NCBI RefSeq assembly: GCF_004027225.2
Contig: NC_044277.2
Location: 132,462,057 to 132,526,056, forward strand
Length of the DNA: 64,000 nt
Direction: 5' to 3'
Source of the DNA: Strigops habroptila
Lineage: Eukaryota > Chordata > Aves > Psittaciformes > Psittacidae
Part shown: in pieces, positions 61,501 to 64,000 of the stretch
How positions within the stretch are numbered: position 1 is the first letter of the stretch
Layout: each line of letters starts with the position of its first letter
The notes under the pieces: generated by a model
Told to the model about the DNA's origin: nothing
What the model saw: the letters and a program-made list of their open reading frames with translations, nothing else
Databases searched by the model: none
Translations under genes and position numbers: made by a program

Positions 61501-64000
61501 TATGAAGGCTTGCAATAAAATCTACCACAGAACACAAGAGAGACCAAAGCTCTGGTTATAGATGTTGGAGGTTTACATTACTTTTATAGAGGGTTTGGGT
61601 TATATTTTAGATTTACTTAGTGTTACAGAGCCAAGCAGTGGTGTTGCAAACAGAAAATATTTGCTGCCTCTAAAGAGCTGGAGCTATGGCTGAGCCTTTT
61701 GATTCAACTTCCCACTCCACTGTATAAAATACCAGAGTAAGCGTGGCCAGGAATGCCTGCACTGCCCCTGCTCCGGAATGGGCCCGATGCTCCGTGTGGA
61801 TCAGGCAGATGCATGTGGCTTTGTGCTGGAAGTCTCCAGGCACTTCTCCAGTGGAGAGGAATTATTAGGGCTAACAAACCTTAATAATATAATTTCACTG
61901 TTATTACCACCATTGATCCTTAGCACTGTAAGCAGGACTCAATCTGCGGAGTGTGGAGAAAGCAGAGATCACTGAGAGACTGCCCTGAAGAGATTTTCCA
62001 TCTACATGTAGGAAAAAAGATGGTGGTTGGACACGGGAGAGAATTGGGAAACAGAAGACATCAGCAGCTTACCTGACCAGCATCTGCTTGAGGAGCCAAG
62101 CGGTTTGGAAAAGAGCTGGCAGCAAACAGCCTTCTTCTTGTGAGAAAATCTTAAACGAAGATGTTTGATCTGTAATGTTTTGGGAGTTTCATTTTGATTT
62201 CCTCAAAGGGGGAAAGGAGAAATTTCCTCATAAGCAAAATGTGCAAAAAGATAAAGTAGTACAAAATAGAAGCATGAGAGAAAACCACGAAGCTTGCCAT
62301 TAAAAAACCAGGTTTTTTCTTCCAGTCAAAATCTGCTCTAATGAAAACTGCGTTGTTTCCACTTCAGATGTCGCACAGCAGCTGTATAATGCCTGGGATG
62401 CCCCTAAGCAGATGAATTGGATTACAAAATGGATTTGTCCTTCTTCCAAAGAGAGACTTTTGGAGGAGTACTGTAAAGCGATCCTGATGAACAGGGTAAG
62501 GGGGTGGCTTGTTCTTCTTACCCTCAAATATCAGTATGAATAGCAAGGATATTGTTCCTCTTTAAAATACTATGGGTATGAATATTCAAAGTTTTTATTA
62601 CCATAGAAAAACTGTTAACTGATCACTACTGCAGTCGTCACCATGAAGTAACTAATGTCACCCCTATTTTACAGGCTGGGAAGTGGAGTCAGAAAGATTA
62701 GGACTTGCCCAAGGCCACAGAGCCAGCGATCAGGCAGGAAGAAAACTCCAGATTTCCTAGCTCCCACTCTCCTCCTAAAGTCATCATCCACATCCCAGTG
62801 ACGTCTAAACAGTGGGGCTTTTTTTTCTGAGATAAAAAATATCCTTCTCCAAATGGTTAAAATATGTCATGGAGTTCTGCCCAAAGACTGTATCATGGAA
62901 TCAGGCTCTGCTGGAGTGTGATTTAGTGTGTTTTAGAGCAGCTCTGCAATACCCTACACAACAGGACACAAGGTGTGAGTGCCGTGTAAATACAGCCACA
63001 GCCTCTGCTCTCTGGACTGATTAGAACAGGCTACATGGGAGAGCTGCAATGTGAGCCAGTGAGAGCCAGAAACAGTGGGAAAACAAGGCTGCAAGATCAT
63101 ATATAATGTTGAAATGGATTTGCCATGAAGGAGTTATATCCTTGACTATAGCAAAACCTCCTGTCACTTCAGCTAAGGTTTTGCCCATCCAATTGCATAG
63201 GCTATGTGACAAGTAATGGCTAGTTAAACTGGCCAATAGGTGACATACCCCTTCTCAAGCTATTATGAACCCAGCTATTGATTCCCGTCTTGCTGATTAA
63301 AAAAATCTTTATACAGAAATTAGATACTTAAGTGGGAGCAAGTAAATAAGCAGGAGCATCCACGTAACGTAGCATTTAACTGAGGGAAGTGACTGATGAT
63401 TTGCCTTGGATTTAGCTGATGTAGATGAAGAGGTTACTACTGTTTTCATTCCAGCTCTAAAAAAGTAGGGTGCCTGTTTCTCAACCATGTTGTCTGGTGT
63501 GCTAATTTAAACCAAAATCGTGTTAGGTTAATTAATAACAGTAGCTGTGAATGAAGCAGCTGAAGGTAGACATCTCTTCTGCCTTGTCAGCAAAGCTGTC
63601 AGGGCACAGGAATCAGAGCCACTGATTAATGTGTTCCAGCAGTGGTTTCTATAAACCTATTTTCCATTTCATTGCAATGGACCAAGAGGTGCCATGTCCG
63701 TCAGTTGTGCTGTCATAGCCATGAGGGGGTAACTTACAGCTGAGCATATCATCATTGCTTAAGTTGCTTGTCAGGCGTGATGGGGGTGATCTGGTCTTCC
63801 CCACTCAGGCAAGGCTGCCTTGATTTCAAAAGAAGTTTTTCAACACTTTATATCCAACCTCTATGCAGAAGTGCTCTAGGTTGTGGTTTGAGCTGAGAAT
63901 CTACATGGAGACTTATGGGAGCTCTTTATCTCGGTGGAGTTTCATTTAATTGCATTTAGATGAGATGAACCTACAAACCAACTGAAGACACTCATGCTGA
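58501..64000. other. Distal HOXA13-EVX1 interval, CpG-poor DNA
   Basis: The composition changes here: CpG becomes rare and the DNA resembles ordinary intergenic sequence. No coding exon is recognised and no EVX1 homeobox is present. One MIR-type SINE fragment lies at 62655-62775. Confidence 0.55.
62655..62775 (-). mobile_element. MIR-type (CORE) SINE fragment
   Basis: Read on the plus strand, the segment follows the reverse complement of MIR: CCTATTTTACAGGCTGGGAA, then a GACTTGCCCAAGGCCACAGA-like core, then AGATTTCCTAGCTCCCACTC. The match to the ACTTGCCCAAGGTCACA core is nearly complete, while flanks are diverged. It is an ancient amniote SINE copy, inactive. Confidence 0.75.

Noticed and set aside
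42900-64000. Search for EVX1 on either strand
   Set aside because: No even-skipped-type homeodomain (RRYRTAFTREQ) is present; the gene must lie beyond the right edge.

Overview
The window is the 5' (posterior, Abd-B-like) end of a vertebrate HOXA cluster. All four protein-coding genes lie on the minus strand in the order HOXA9, HOXA10, HOXA11, HOXA13 from left to right. Each has two coding exons, with the homeodomain entirely in exon 2. The paralogue group was assigned from translated exon pairs: [14 protein letters not shown] plus ANW for HOXA9, [17 protein letters not shown] plus ANW for HOXA10, [10 protein letters not shown] for HOXA11, [14 protein letters not shown] and a [15 protein letters not shown] homeodomain for HOXA13. 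The organism looks like a non-mammalian amniote, most likely a bird or another sauropsid. HOXA13 lacks the long mammalian polyalanine tracts, HOXA10 is short (364 aa), the mir-196 copy has the CAUGUUGUUGGG form, and the intergenic DNA is almost free of interspersed repeats. I cannot name the species from sequence alone.

Layout. 1-1.7 kb is HOXA7-HOXA9 intergenic DNA with a CTCF-like site. 1.7-4.75 kb is HOXA9, with a miR-196 8-mer seed match in its 3' UTR. 4.75-10.1 kb is the HOXA9-HOXA10 intergenic region and holds the mir-196b-locus hairpin at about 9.0 kb. 10.1-13.8 kb is HOXA10. At 19.89 kb a minus-strand micro-exon (ATG, three codons and one base, then a perfect GTAAGT donor) is a distal first exon for HOXA10. 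It predicts a 94-aa homeodomain-only isoform. 21.5-25.65 kb is HOXA11. 25.65-39.2 kb is the long HOXA11-HOXA13 interval, where no HOXA12 relic is seen; it holds CpG-rich blocks, CTCF-like sites and a pair of perfect ERR/SF-1 sites. 39.2-42.04 kb is HOXA13. 42.04-64 kb is the HOXA13-EVX1 side of the cluster: a large CpG island/promoter where a divergent HOTTIP-like RNA is expected, then gene-free DNA. EVX1 itself is not in the window. One old MIR-type SINE fragment lies at 62.7 kb.

Together these genes are the distal HOXA code, patterning posterior axis, limb (stylopod to autopod) and urogenital tract. The sequence shows three regulatory themes: mir-196 next to a target HOX 3' UTR; alternative first exons that preserve splice phase across the whole cluster; and short upstream ORFs immediately before the HOXA11 and HOXA13 starts. 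Transcript ends, UTR limits and CpG islands were estimated by eye.
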